Notes: generated from the sequence alone by a model not told the origin. Numbered from the stretch's first letter, positions 1 through 12,468 are shown. The stretch: 26,587 bases of DNA from JACCUZ01 sp038246575 (GCA_038246575.1 JBBRVU010000039.1:1-26587); one strand, 5' to 3'. Program-made: numbers and translations.

Positions 1-56
1 CCGGAGCCGCCGTCCGCACTCGGACCGCAATCGACCACCAGCGGCCCCGGCTGCAG

Positions 57-149
57 TCGACCACGTTTGGTAGGCCAGAGATCGCTTCAGCAGGTGTGCC
101 CGCCTGCTGAGGCGATCACCAGGGTGCTGTACGTGGTCGAACTCGCGGG
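57..149. repeat. Nested palindromic interspersed repeat, copy A
   Basis: An outer inverted repeat, TCGACCACGT at 57-66 and ACGTGGTCGA at 131-140, encloses an inner hairpin. The inner arms are 81-94 (ATCGCTTCAGCAGG) and 103-116 (CCTGCTGAGGCGAT), with one G-T type mismatch and an 8-nt loop. The 14-nt segments between outer and inner arms do not pair well. The right side continues with ACTCGCGGG (141-149). A second copy at 21335-21430 has the same spacing throughout (14-nt spacer, 14-nt arm, 8-nt loop, 14-nt arm, 14-nt spacer), so this is a genuine dispersed element. No protein is encoded and its function is unknown; a REP-like or MITE-like origin is inference. Confidence 0.85.
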
Positions 150-184
150 TGCGGCGGGTCGTGGTCGAACTCGCGGGTGCGGCG
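133..184. repeat. 24-bp direct duplication at the edge of palindrome copy A
   Basis: The 24-bp stretch beginning GTGGTCGAACTCGCGGG occurs at 133-156 and again at 161-184, separated by GGTC (period 28 bp). The first unit overlaps the right arm of palindromic copy A, so the element's right terminus has been duplicated in tandem. It lies just downstream of the 3' end of the minus-strand tRNA-Ala gene. Confidence 0.85.
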
Positions 185-207
185 GCGCGCGGGGTGGGTC
201 AGGTGGG

Positions 208-280
208 TGGAGACGAGGGGACTTGAACCCCTAACCCCCGCCTTGCAAAGGCGGTGCTCTGCCAGTTGAGCTACGTCCCC
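208..280 (-). tRNA. tRNA-Ala (anticodon TGC)
   Basis: On the minus strand a 73-nt cloverleaf folds. The acceptor arms GGGGACG and CGTCTCC pair with one G-U. The D-arm contains the usual TAGCTCA sequence. The anticodon stem CCGCC/GGCGG encloses loop TTTGCAA, giving anticodon TGC. The T-arm contains GTTCAAGTC. The 3' CCA is not encoded (discriminator A is followed by CCC), so CCA must be added after transcription. It sits with tRNA-Ile downstream of the gyrase genes, a common actinobacterial arrangement. Confidence 0.97.
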
Positions 281-375
281 CGGTGCGGCGGGGTTCCGGA
301 TCGAGCCGGTCCCGCCCGGGTGGTGTGACGGCGTACGCGGATGGCAACCGCCGGCCGATGGCGCCAGCCGGCGGG

Positions 376-498
376 TCAGGGTCGGTCGGTCACCTCGGCC
401 CAGAGGTCGGACTCGGCCTCGCGGTCGGCCTTGACCTTGCGGTAGGCCAACAGGCCCCCGGCGGCCGCCAGTGCCGCTGCCAGCAACTTCTTGGGCAT
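376..498 (-). CDS. DLW-39 family microprotein (40 aa)
   Basis: This short ORF lies between the two tRNA genes. It encodes 40 residues: basic start MPKK, a hydrophobic alanine/leucine/glycine segment (about 5-19), a charged stretch YRKVKADREAESD, then the diagnostic DLW (31-33) and a short acidic tail. A small conserved actinobacterial family named for this DLW motif and its length of about 39 aa is found in this position after gyrA and the tRNAs. A GGGAGG Shine-Dalgarno sequence lies about 6 nt upstream of the ATG. It is probably a single-pass, membrane-anchored peptide with the C-terminus in the cytoplasm. The function is unknown. Confidence 0.85.
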   Translation of the reverse strand: MPKKLLAAALAAAGGLLAYRKVKADREAESDLWAEVTDRP

Positions 499-550
499 CG
501 CTGCCTCCCGGTCCGTGCAGGTGTCCTCGCCCCGAACAGGGCGACGACAG

Positions 551-624
551 TGGGCCTAAGTGGATTTGAACCACTGACCTCTGCCTTATCAGGGCAGCGC
601 TCTAACCAGCTGAGCTATAGGCCC
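551..624 (-). tRNA. tRNA-Ile (anticodon GAT)
   Basis: The minus strand gives a 74-nt cloverleaf with acceptor arms GGGCCTA and TAGGCCC (perfect) and discriminator A. The anticodon stem CTGCC/GGCAG encloses loop CTGATAA, giving anticodon GAT. The T-arm contains GTTCAAATC. CCA is not encoded. It lies about 70 bp after the DUF3566 gene; a TAGTCT hexamer at 637-642 could be a -10 element, but no convincing -35 was found. Confidence 0.97.
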
Positions 625-693
625 GCGCGACGCGAAAGACTACCCCACCCGGGTACGGCCGCCGCACCGCGTTCCGCACTCCGGAGGGTCGGC

Positions 694-1196
694 TCAGACG
701 TCCTCGGTGAAGGTGACGTGCAGGCCACCGACGAGGCTGGCGGCCATGTTGTAGAGGAACGCGGCGAGGGTGAACAGCGCCGTCATCAGGACGATGTTGA
801 CCCCGGCCAGCACCATCGTGATGCTCAGCACCCGGTTGAGGCCGATGTAGGCCAGGATGTCGACGCCCTGCGCGTTGTCGCTGGAGCGGGTGATGCTCTC
901 GACGCTGCTCCCGACCGAGTCGAACACCCCCATCGTGTTCAGCACGGTCCACAGCACGAACACGGCGACCACGGCGACGATGGCCAGCGCGATCGAGAGC
1001 AGGAAGCCCAGCTTCATCACCGACCAGGGGTCGACCCGAGCGAGGACCAGCCGCGCCTTGCGTGCCTTGCTGGGCGCCGTGACAGCGGCCGTCGAGCTGC
1101 GGTTGACCGGTCGCGCTACCGGTTGCTGGACAGCGGGCATGGTCGCGGTCTGCTGGGCGACCCGCCACTGATCCGAGCCGGGAGCATTCGGGGTGC

Positions 1197-1200
<4 letters not shown>
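694..1200 (-). CDS. DUF3566 family transmembrane protein
   Basis: 168 residues. A polar, low-complexity N-terminus (1-45) and a basic stretch KARKAR (45-50) precede the conserved LARVDPWSVMKLGF segment (53-66), which leads into a first membrane helix (about 63-87). An extracytoplasmic loop (88-122) follows, then a second helix (about 124-150) and a short polar tail. This matches the DUF3566 family found immediately downstream of gyrA across Actinomycetota. The GTG start overlaps the gyrA stop codon by 4 nt (GTGA), so it is probably translationally coupled to gyrA. The biochemical role is unknown; its gene position hints at a housekeeping membrane or envelope role, but that is inference. Confidence 0.92.
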
Positions 1201-3821
<2,621 letters not shown>

Positions 3822-3897
3822 GGTCGCGTTCTCCTCGCGGGCAGTACGTCGTCGGCTGGCGTCGTGGGTGTGGTGGCCGTCCTGGGTGTCGCAGGCA

Positions 3898-5913
<2,016 letters not shown>

Positions 5914-6154
5914 GGGGCACCTTTCGTCACGCGCGCAGCCGTCGACGACCGGGGGAGGATGGGCCTATCGGCGCCGACGGCGTTGGGATGCACCCAGGGG
6001 TGCAGATCGCCTCCCATCCTAGCGGTCGGAGCCGGCAAAACCCGCCATCAGGGGGCCCTGGGGACGACGGAGCCGAACGAATCCGGGTAGGGGTGGAGTC
6101 CCCCACGCGGACGGGGGTTCACCGGCCCTCTGACGCCGCCTCCGGTTGCGATCC
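5914..6154 (-). promoter_or_regulatory. dciA-gyrB intergenic region, probable gyrase promoter region
   Basis: This 241-bp gap separates dciA from gyrB. A -10-like TAGGAT (minus strand, 6016-6021) lies about 100 bp upstream of the gyrB start, but the matching -35 is weak. Near the dciA end a G/C-rich inverted pair (CCCCC...GGGGG around 6099-6118) could end dciA transcription. No coding sequence is convincing here. The promoter call is low confidence and rests mainly on gap size and position. Confidence 0.3.
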
Positions 6155-6769
6155 TCAGCCGTAGGTGTCTCGCGGCCCGCGGCCCCGCACCGAGAGGCGG
6201 CCCCGCTTCCAGGACGGGGCCGACGGACCCTGGACCCGGACCGAGGTGACCGTGCCCGCGCCGAGCTCGCCGGCCAGCCGGGAGAGCAGGGTGGGAGCGA
6301 GCAGGCGCATCTGGGTCGCCCAGGCCGTGGAGTCCGCGGCGACCACCAGCTCGCCCTCGTCGTAGGACACCGGCATCACGTGCGCGGCGACCTCGGCGCC
6401 GACGATCGAGGACCAGCGCCCCATCACGCCGCCGACCGCGGCGTCGGTCTGCCAGCCACGCTCGGCCACCAGCCGGTCCAGGGCCGCCCCCAGCAGGGCC
6501 GGGTCGCGCTCGTCCGGATGTGCGCCGCTGCGCTCCTCGGAGGCGATCCGCTGCCACCGGCGACGGCCGGTGCTCATGCCCGGATCGCCACGGCCTTCCC
6601 TGTCCGGCCGCTGGACCGGCTGGCCCGGGCGCAGCCCCCGGCGGCGGGCCTCGGCCCGGGCCGCAGCCAGCGCCTGGCGGGCCACGTCCAGGCCGGTGCG
6701 GAGCAGTCCCTCCTCGTCCGGCCGCGCGCCGCCGGGTGGGGCGCTGTCGGGCCGGGGCTCATCGGACAC
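6155..6769 (-). CDS. dciA: DciA-type replication factor (DUF721)
   Basis: 204 residues from the chosen GTG. The N-terminal half is basic and disordered. The C-terminal half (about 95-185) is the DUF721 domain, with its W..IVG..VA.H..P pattern (GRWSSIVGAEVAAHVMP), then GELVVAADSTAWATQMRLL. DUF721/DciA proteins are the ancestral partners of the replicative helicase DnaB in bacteria lacking DnaC, and the gene sits between recF and gyrB in most actinobacteria. The start is decided by GGAGG spaced 6 nt from GTG, giving an 11-nt overlap with the end of recF and implying translational coupling. A longer frame is open to 6805 but lacks such a site. The family is solid; the DnaB-loading role is by homology. 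Confidence 0.9.
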   Translation of the reverse strand: MSDEPRPDSAPPGGARPDEEGLLRTGLDVARQALAAARAEARRRGLRPGQPVQRPDREGRGDPGMSTGRRRWQRIASEERSGAHPDERDPALLGAALDRLVAERGWQTDAAVGGVMGRWSSIVGAEVAAHVMPVSYDEGELVVAADSTAWATQMRLLAPTLLSRLAGELGAGTVTSVRVQGPSAPSWKRGRLSVRGRGPRDTYG

Positions 6770-7925
6770 GGCGGACCTCCGAGCCGAGCACGTCGACGCG
6801 CGCACCGGTCAGGGCCGCCGGGACGTCCGCCTCCACGGCGGCGGTGACCAGCACCTGGTCGGCGCCGGCGACGAGCAGGGCCAACCGGTCGCGGCGCTGC
6901 TCGTCCAGCTCGGCGAACACGTCGTCGAGGATCAGGATCGGCTCTCCACCCTCCTCGTTCTCGGCCCGCAGCAGGTCGTACGCCGCCAGCCGCAGGGCCA
7001 GCGCGTACGACCAGGACTCACCGTGGCTGGCATAGCCCTTCGCCGGCAACGGGCCGAGGGTCAGCACCAGGTCGTCCCGGTGCGGACCGACCAGGCAGAC
7101 GCCGCGCTCGAGCTCAGCCGGTCGACGCTCGACCATCCGGGCGAGCAGGGCGGCCTCCAGCTGCGTGCGGTCCGCCACCAGCTCGGCCGCGTCCCCCAGC
7201 GAGCTGCGGTAGGACAGCGCGGCCGGACCGGCCGAGGTGTGACCGCCGGACCCGGTCGAGGCCACGGCGGCGTAGGCCTTGTCCACCAGCGGTGCCAGCG
7301 CCTCGACGAGGTCGAGCCGGCCCGCGAGCAGCTCGGCCCCGGCGGTGGCCAGGTGGGCGTCCCACACATCCAGCGTGCTCAGGTCGCGGCTGCCGTCGGG
7401 CCGCCGCGGGTGCCGGCCGCTCGCCGACTTCAGCAGTGCACTGCGTTGCTTGACGACCCTGTCGTAGTCGGCCCGGATGCCGGCGAAGCGTGGCGACCGC
7501 GCGACCAGCAGGTCGTCGAGGTAGCGGCGGCGCTCGGCCGGGTCACCCTTGACCAGGGCGAGGTCCTCCGGCGCGAACAGGACGCTGGACACGATCCCGA
7601 GCACGTCGCGCGGGCGCGGCACCGGCGACCGGTTGATGCGTGCCCGGTTCGCCCGCCCGGGGGTCACCTCGAGCTCGACCAGCAGCGACCGGTCGCGGCG
7701 AACGGCCTGGCCACGGACGACGGCACGCTCCGCGCCGAGGCGCACCAGAGGCGCGTCCTGAGCGACCCGGTGCGAGGCCAGGGTCGCGAGGAAGCCGACC
7801 GCCTCGACGAGGTTCGTCTTGCCCTGCCCGTTGGGCCCGAGGAAGGCCGTCGCCCCAGGCTCCAGCGCCAGCTCGACCTCGGGGTAGGACCGGAAGTCGC
7901 GCAGCGAGAGGTGGCTCAGGTGCAT
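6759..7925 (-). CDS. recF: DNA replication and repair protein RecF
   Basis: 388 residues; an SMC-like ATPase that acts with RecO and RecR to load RecA at single-strand gaps. Walker A is GPNGQGKT (30-37). The N-terminal opening LSHLSLRDFRSY is family-typical. The C-terminal part has the Walker B and D-loop region LILDDVFAELDEQRR. Length is within the usual 360-400 range. The ATG start lies 22 bp after gnd; the Shine-Dalgarno sequence is weak. It belongs to the dnaN-gnd-recF-dciA transcription unit. Confidence 0.97.
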   Translation of the reverse strand: MHLSHLSLRDFRSYPEVELALEPGATAFLGPNGQGKTNLVEAVGFLATLASHRVAQDAPLVRLGAERAVVRGQAVRRDRSLLVELEVTPGRANRARINRSPVPRPRDVLGIVSSVLFAPEDLALVKGDPAERRRYLDDLLVARSPRFAGIRADYDRVVKQRSALLKSASGRHPRRPDGSRDLSTLDVWDAHLATAGAELLAGRLDLVEALAPLVDKAYAAVASTGSGGHTSAGPAALSYRSSLGDAAELVADRTQLEAALLARMVERRPAELERGVCLVGPHRDDLVLTLGPLPAKGYASHGESWSYALALRLAAYDLLRAENEEGGEPILILDDVFAELDEQRRDRLALLVAGADQVLVTAAVEADVPAALTGARVDVLGSEVRRVR

Positions 7926-7947
7926 GGCAGCGGCCCGGAGCGCACGC

Positions 7948-8838
7948 CTAGGCCGGCGACTCGGCGGCCTTGGTCACCGCGTGGCCACCGAACTGGTTGC
8001 GCAGCGCGGCAACGGCCTTCATGGCCGGTGAGTCGTCCTGGCGGGAGGCGAACCGGGCATACAGCGCGGCGGTCATGACCGGCGCGGGCACCGCGTGGTT
8101 GATGGCCTCCTCGATGGTCCACCGGCCCTCGCCGGAGTCGTCGACATAGCCGCGGATGTCGGCGAGCTCGGGGTCGGCGTTCAGCGCCAGCACGAGCAGG
8201 TCCAGCAGCCAGGACCGGATCACGGTGCCCTGCGTCCAGGACGTGATGACACCCGGCACGTCCTCGACGATGTCGGCGGCCGTGAGCAGCTCGTAGCCCT
8301 CGGCGTAGGCCTGCATCAGGCCGTACTCGATGCCGTTGTGCACCATCTTCGCGAAGTGGCCGGCCCCGACCGGACCGGCGTGCACGAACCCGGCGTCGCC
8401 CTCGGGCTTGAGCGCGTCGAACACCGGCTGGACGACAGCGACCGTCTCCACGTCGCCGCCGACCATCAGGGCATAGCCGTTGTCCAGGCCCCACACTCCG
8501 CCGGACACCCCGGCATCGACGAACCCGATGCCGCGCTCACCGAGCATCGCGGCGTGCTCCTTGTCGTCGGTCCAGCGGCTGTTGCCACCGTCGATGACGA
8601 CGTCGCCGTCGCCGAGCAGCGCCCCCAGCTCCTCGACGGTCGCGCGGGTGATCTCACCCGCGGGCACCATCACCCACACCACCTTCGGCGAGGGCAGCCG
8701 GTCGACCATGGCCGACAGCGAGTCGACGTCACTGACCTCCGGGTTGCGGTCGTAGCCGACGACGGTGTGGCCCTCGCGGCTCAGCCGCGTACGCATGTTG
8801 CCGCCCATCTTGCCCAGCCCGACGAGTCCGATCTCCAT
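7948..8838 (-). CDS. gnd: 6-phosphogluconate dehydrogenase, decarboxylating (short form)
   Basis: 296 residues, the short bacterial form (the long form is about 470). It converts 6-phosphogluconate to ribulose 5-phosphate and CO2. The Rossmann domain has GLGKMGGNM (7-15). The substrate region shows DGGNSRW (83-89) and SGGVWGLDNGYALMVGG (112-128), and the catalytic segment KMVHNGIEYG has K164 and N168. The second beta-strand ends GYDRNPE: acidic D30 in place of the NRT-type motif suggests NAD+ rather than NADP+ preference (inference). The start is ATG with AGGAG 5 nt upstream. It lies 24 bp after dnaN and 22 bp before recF, a conserved metabolic insertion in the replication operon of several actinobacterial groups. 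Confidence 0.95.
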   Translation of the reverse strand: MEIGLVGLGKMGGNMRTRLSREGHTVVGYDRNPEVSDVDSLSAMVDRLPSPKVVWVMVPAGEITRATVEELGALLGDGDVVIDGGNSRWTDDKEHAAMLGERGIGFVDAGVSGGVWGLDNGYALMVGGDVETVAVVQPVFDALKPEGDAGFVHAGPVGAGHFAKMVHNGIEYGLMQAYAEGYELLTAADIVEDVPGVITSWTQGTVIRSWLLDLLVLALNADPELADIRGYVDDSGEGRWTIEEAINHAVPAPVMTAALYARFASRQDDSPAMKAVAALRNQFGGHAVTKAAESPA

Positions 8839-8862
8839 GTCGCTCCTGCCTTCTGCTCGAGG

Positions 8863-10002
8863 TCAGCCGGACAGCCGTACCGGCATGAGCAGGTAGCGGT
8901 AGTCGTCGCCGGCGGTGGCGTCGGCGGCGTCCTTGCCCGCCAGCACCGCCGGTCTGGTCGAAGCCGTGAACCGCAGCTCCGCGTGCGAGGAGTCGACGGC
9001 GGTCAACCCGTCGAGAAGGTACGTGGGGTTGAACGCGATCGAGATGTCTTCGCCGTCGAGGGACGCGTCCAGGGACTCCGACGCCTGCGCCTCGTCACCG
9101 GTCCCCGCCTCGAGGGTGACCTCGCCGCCGGAGAAGCTGAGCCGGATCGGGGTGTTGCGCTCCGCGACCAGTGCGACCCGCCGGACCGACTCGACCAGAC
9201 CGGCCGTCTCGACTGTCGCGACCGATGAGGACTCCGAGGGCAGCAGCGACTTGTACTTCGGGAACTCACCGTCGAGCAGCCTCGAGGTGGTGCGGCGTCC
9301 CGCGCCCTCGAACCCGACGAGGCCGTCGCCGGTGGTGCCGCCGGCGAGCGCGACCGTGACCTTGTCGGCGCTGGCCAACGCCTTGGCGGTGTCGGAGAGC
9401 GTGCGGGCCGGGACCAGCGCGATGGCCGAGAGCCCGGCCTGCTCCGGAGCCCACGCCAGGTCGCGGACCGCGAGCCGATAGCGGTCGGTGGCGGCCATCG
9501 TGATCTTGCCGCCCTCGATCTCCAGCCGTACGCCGGTGAGGACGGGCAGGGTGTCGTCGCGGCCCGCGGCGATCGACACCTGGGCGACGGCTGCGGCGAA
9601 GGCGTCGCCCCGCAGGGACCCCGAGGCGCCGGGCATCTCGGGCAGCGCCGGGTAGTCCTCCACCGGCAGCGTCAGCAGGGTGAAGCGCGAGGCGCCGCAG
9701 GTCAGGACCACCTTGGCAGCGTCGGTGCTGATCTCGACCGGCTGCGGTGGGAGGCTGCGGGTGATGTCGGCGAGCAGCCGGCCGCTGACCAGCGCGACCC
9801 CCGGGTCGGTGACGTCGGCGCCGACCTCGACCCGCGCCGAGACCTCGTAGTCGAAGCTGGACAGGACCAGGCGGCCGCCCTCCCCGACACCGGCGTCGAG
9901 CATGAGCCCGGCCAGGACCGGAACCGGCGGGCGGGCCGGCAGGCTGCGAGCCGCCCAGGCCACGGCCTCCGCGAGGACATCACGCTCCACCCGGAACTTC
10001 AT
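8863..10002 (-). CDS. dnaN: DNA polymerase III beta subunit (sliding clamp)
   Basis: 379 residues, the usual clamp length, starting MKFRVERDVLAEAVAWAARSLP. The three clamp domains are present: D1 with SFDYEVSARV (49-58), D2 with DTLPVLTGVRLE and ATDRYRLA, D3 ending in the family-typical YRYLLMPVRL. It forms the dimeric ring that tethers polymerase III and recruits repair and ligase partners through its hydrophobic pocket. The ATG has GGAAGG about 11 nt upstream. It is first gene of the leftward dnaN-gnd-recF-dciA unit, next to oriC. Confidence 0.98.
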   Translation of the reverse strand: MKFRVERDVLAEAVAWAARSLPARPPVPVLAGLMLDAGVGEGGRLVLSSFDYEVSARVEVGADVTDPGVALVSGRLLADITRSLPPQPVEISTDAAKVVLTCGASRFTLLTLPVEDYPALPEMPGASGSLRGDAFAAAVAQVSIAAGRDDTLPVLTGVRLEIEGGKITMAATDRYRLAVRDLAWAPEQAGLSAIALVPARTLSDTAKALASADKVTVALAGGTTGDGLVGFEGAGRRTTSRLLDGEFPKYKSLLPSESSSVATVETAGLVESVRRVALVAERNTPIRLSFSGGEVTLEAGTGDEAQASESLDASLDGEDISIAFNPTYLLDGLTAVDSSHAELRFTASTRPAVLAGKDAADATAGDDYRYLLMPVRLSG

Positions 10003-10408
10003 CGGTCGCCACCTTCCTGTCCCTGCCCGTGTCGTCTGTGCCGTGCTTGTCGCCCGGATGTGTGCTGCTGGTGGGCAGCTCGCACCGGGCAGACGCTCCG
10101 TCCCCAGAGCGGGCCACCGCTCGGGTGATGTGCTGATCCAACTCCATCTCTCTGTGTCGTTGTCGCATCAGGGTCGGTGGATCCTGGGGACGACGGACAT
10201 CCGTGCTGGTCAGAGGCTAGGCGAGCCTGGGGACAATCCCCGGCACGGCCTGCGGACGACGACGGGGGGGCTGTGGACGGGGCCGGTTGTCCACCGGCGT
10301 CCACATCGCGTCCCCGGCCGGATCCACGGTCGTCCACAGGGTTGTCCCCATGGTGTGAACGCGGAATGTCGGCGGCGACGAGGTGCTGGTGGGCAGGGTC
10401 GGCGCGCG
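10003..10408. other. oriC: Origin of replication (oriC) with DnaA-box cluster
   Basis: This 406-bp non-coding gap lies between dnaA and dnaN, the standard actinobacterial oriC location. DnaA-box-like 9-mers (consensus TTGTCCACA) are clustered in 165 bp. Plus strand: 10287-10295 TTGTCCACC, 10297-10305 GCGTCCACA, 10330-10338 TCGTCCACA, 10342-10350 TTGTCCCCA. Minus strand: 10185-10193 TCGTCCCCA, 10228-10236 TTGTCCCCA, 10251-10259 TCGTCCGCA, 10272-10280 CCGTCCACA. None is a perfect match; four differ by one base. The segment 10125-10175 is relatively AT-richer and could be the unwinding element, but that is a guess. The dnaA and dnaN flanks make the oriC call strong. Confidence 0.88.
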
Positions 10409-12028
10409 TCATCCCGCCCGCGCCTGGGACTTGATCCGGTTGGTCAGCTCGGTGACCTGGTTGTAGACGCTGCGCCGCTCGGCCATCAGCTGGCGGATCT
10501 TCTTGTCCGCGTGCATGACCGTGGTGTGGTCGCGGCCACCGAACTGTTGGCCGATCTTGGGCAGGGACAGGTCGGTGAGCTCCCGGCACAGGTACATCGC
10601 GATCTGCCGGGCGTTGACGAGCACCCGTGACCGGGACGAGCCGCAGAGATCCTCCATGGACTGGCCGAAGTACGCGGAGGTCTGGGCCATGATCGTCGCC
10701 GAGGTGATCTCGGGCTGGCTGTTGTCGGGGATCAGGTCCTTGAGCACGATCTCGGCCAGCGCCAGGTCCACGCCCTGCCGGTTGAGGCTGGCGAACGCCG
10801 TCACCCGGATCAGGGCACCCTCGAGCTCGCGGATGTTGGTCGAGATCTTGCTGGCGATGAACTCCAGCACCTCGGGCGGAGCATCGAGGCGGTCCTGGGC
10901 CGCCTTCTTGCGCAGGATCGCGATGCGCGTCTCCAGCTCGGGCGGCTGGACATCGGTGATCAGGCCCCAGTGGAACCGGTTGCGCAACCGGTCCTCCAGG
11001 GTCACCAGCTGCTGCGGCGGCCGGTCGCTGGAGATCACGATCTGCTTGTTCGCGTTGTGCAGGGTGTTGAAGGTGTGGAAGAACTCCTCCTGCGTCTGCT
11101 CCTTGTTCTCCAGGAACTGGATGTCGTCCACGAGCAGGATGTCGACGTCCCGGTAGCGGCGGCGGAATCCCTCGGCGCGGCCGTCGCGGATGGAGTTGAT
11201 GAAGTCGTTGGTGAACTCCTCCGAGCTCACGTAGCGCACCCGGACCCCCGCGTACAGGTTCATGCCGTAGTGGCCGATTGCATGCAGCAGGTGGGTCTTG
11301 CCCAGTCCGGAGTCCCCGTAGATGAACAGCGGGTTGTACGCCTTGGCCGGCGCTTCAGCCACTGCCACCGCGGCGGCGTGGGCGAACCGGTTGCTCGATC
11401 CGATGACGAACGTCTCGAAGACGTAGCGCGGGTTGAGCCGCGTGGGCTCGCTCTCCCGGCGGCCCTGTCCGGGCTCCCGGCCGGTGCCCGGGGCGTCGGG
11501 CTGGGTGGTGGTCTGCCGGGACTGCTGCGCATGGCTGGGATGGTCGGCCTGCTCGTTGTCGCCCGGCCGGTCGGCCGCGATGCCGTGATCGTGGTGCGCG
11601 GGGCCGGTCGGACCGGGGTCAGCAGCCTCGAGCTCGTCGGCAGCCGGCCCGTCCAGGCTGGGATCGACCACGACCGCCACCCGCACCTCGCGACCGATCT
11701 GATCGGTCAACGCCGAGGTGATCACATCGCGCAGTCGCTGTTCGATCACGTCCTTGGCGAAGGGGTGCGGCACGGACAGCAGTGCGGTGTCCCCCACCAC
11801 CCCGTCGAGCCGGCTGAGGTTGATGAACGCGCGCTGCTGGGGGGTGAGCGAGTCGTTGAGCAGGGCCAGCGCGCCGTCCCAGACCTCGATCCAGGCGTCG
11901 CTGGGCTCGATCGCTGCCGCGAGATCGCTCGCCAGGTCGAGCCGGCTCGCGCCTGCGCCGTCAAGGGAGTCGAAGGCACCCTCGCCGGGGCGGTCGTGAA
12001 TCGGTCCGCTGGTCGCCTCGTCGGTCAC
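10409..12028 (-). CDS. dnaA: Chromosomal replication initiator protein DnaA
   Basis: 539 residues from the GTG at 12028, chosen because AAGGGA lies 8 nt upstream and the product starts VTDEATSG before an actinobacterial-type domain I (WIEVWDGALALLNDSLTPQQRAFI). Domain II is a long, His/Gln/Pro-rich linker (about 125-200). Domain III is the AAA+ module, with Walker A GDSGLGKT (238-245), Walker B LLVDDIQFL and the sensor region NRFHWGL. Domain IV has the DnaA signature GGRDHTTVMHADKKI. The protein binds the boxes in the flanking oriC and melts the origin. DnaA boxes directly upstream of its start suggest autoregulation. An in-frame extension to 12223 is open but is not supported. Confidence 0.97.
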   Translation of the reverse strand: MTDEATSGPIHDRPGEGAFDSLDGAGASRLDLASDLAAAIEPSDAWIEVWDGALALLNDSLTPQQRAFINLSRLDGVVGDTALLSVPHPFAKDVIEQRLRDVITSALTDQIGREVRVAVVVDPSLDGPAADELEAADPGPTGPAHHDHGIAADRPGDNEQADHPSHAQQSRQTTTQPDAPGTGREPGQGRRESEPTRLNPRYVFETFVIGSSNRFAHAAAVAVAEAPAKAYNPLFIYGDSGLGKTHLLHAIGHYGMNLYAGVRVRYVSSEEFTNDFINSIRDGRAEGFRRRYRDVDILLVDDIQFLENKEQTQEEFFHTFNTLHNANKQIVISSDRPPQQLVTLEDRLRNRFHWGLITDVQPPELETRIAILRKKAAQDRLDAPPEVLEFIASKISTNIRELEGALIRVTAFASLNRQGVDLALAEIVLKDLIPDNSQPEITSATIMAQTSAYFGQSMEDLCGSSRSRVLVNARQIAMYLCRELTDLSLPKIGQQFGGRDHTTVMHADKKIRQLMAERRSVYNQVTELTNRIKSQARAG

Positions 12029-12048
12029 TCGGGAATCCCTTCCGGTGG

Positions 12049-12093
12049 CCGTCCACATCGTCGTCCACAGCCTGTGTACATAGGTTGTCCCGC
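12049..12093. promoter_or_regulatory. DnaA-box cluster in the dnaA leader
   Basis: Immediately upstream of the dnaA start are CCGTCCACA (12049-12057), TCGTCCACA (12061-12069, one mismatch to TTGTCCACA) and the weaker TTGTCCCGC (12085-12093). Boxes in a dnaA promoter or leader generally mediate autoregulation; that role is inferred from position. I could not place a convincing dnaA -10/-35 pair. Confidence 0.6.
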
Positions 12094-12286
12094 TATGCCC
12101 CATTTTGGTGAGCACCGTCTGCCACGGTCCCGCCCCCAACATGCACGGACGGTCACGACGCCGCACCCGGCAGTTGAGACAATGAACCAGGGGCGACGCG
12201 CTGTGCTGGGACGAACCGATCACGATTCCGGGGAAGGCCTAGCGACCGGCCGCGACGCTATCGATCCTGACGGGCGCACAGCAAGT

Positions 12287-12300
12287 GGTTGTCCACAACC
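12287..12300. promoter_or_regulatory. Perfect DnaA box inside a palindrome, dnaA-rpmH gap
   Basis: TTGTCCACA at 12289-12297 is the only perfect consensus DnaA box I found in the window. It sits in the inverted repeat GGTTGT-CC-ACAACC (12287-12300) and is followed by a T6 run (12310-12315). The 513-bp gap 12029-12541 between the divergent dnaA and rpmH genes also holds a short inverted repeat CCGACG-CGA-CGTCGG (12336-12350) and an AT-richer patch near 12385-12410. No gene is seen in the gap. Confidence 0.65.
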
Positions 12301-12438
12301 CGGGTGAAGTTTTTTGGGCCCGATCCGGACTCTTCCCGACGCGACGTCGGCGTGTCGCGCCTCAGTTCGGGCGACCGCGCGAGACGATAGAAGATTCTTT
12401 CCTCACGCCACACGACGCGCGCACCCGCGGCCGCGGGT

Positions 12439-12468
12439 TTGACCCTGGACGGCCAGCGAACGTACCGT
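12439..12468 (+). promoter_or_regulatory. Probable rpmH promoter
   Basis: TTGACC (12439-12444) and TACCGT (12463-12468), spaced 18 bp, form a housekeeping-sigma promoter about 75 bp upstream of the rpmH start. The TTGACC element matches the strong -35 hexamers of ribosomal-protein promoters in actinobacteria. It would drive rpmH-rnpA-yidD-yidC and possibly further genes. Assigned by inspection only. Confidence 0.6.

Noticed and set aside
6570..8078. 502-codon plus-strand open frame opposite dciA and recF
   Set aside because: Antisense to conserved genes, with Arg/Gly/Gln-biased composition and no domain.
12029..12223. Upstream extension of dnaA by 65 codons
   Set aside because: The added residues are not DnaA-like, the region contains DnaA boxes, and GTG at 12028 has a good Shine-Dalgarno sequence and leads directly into domain I.
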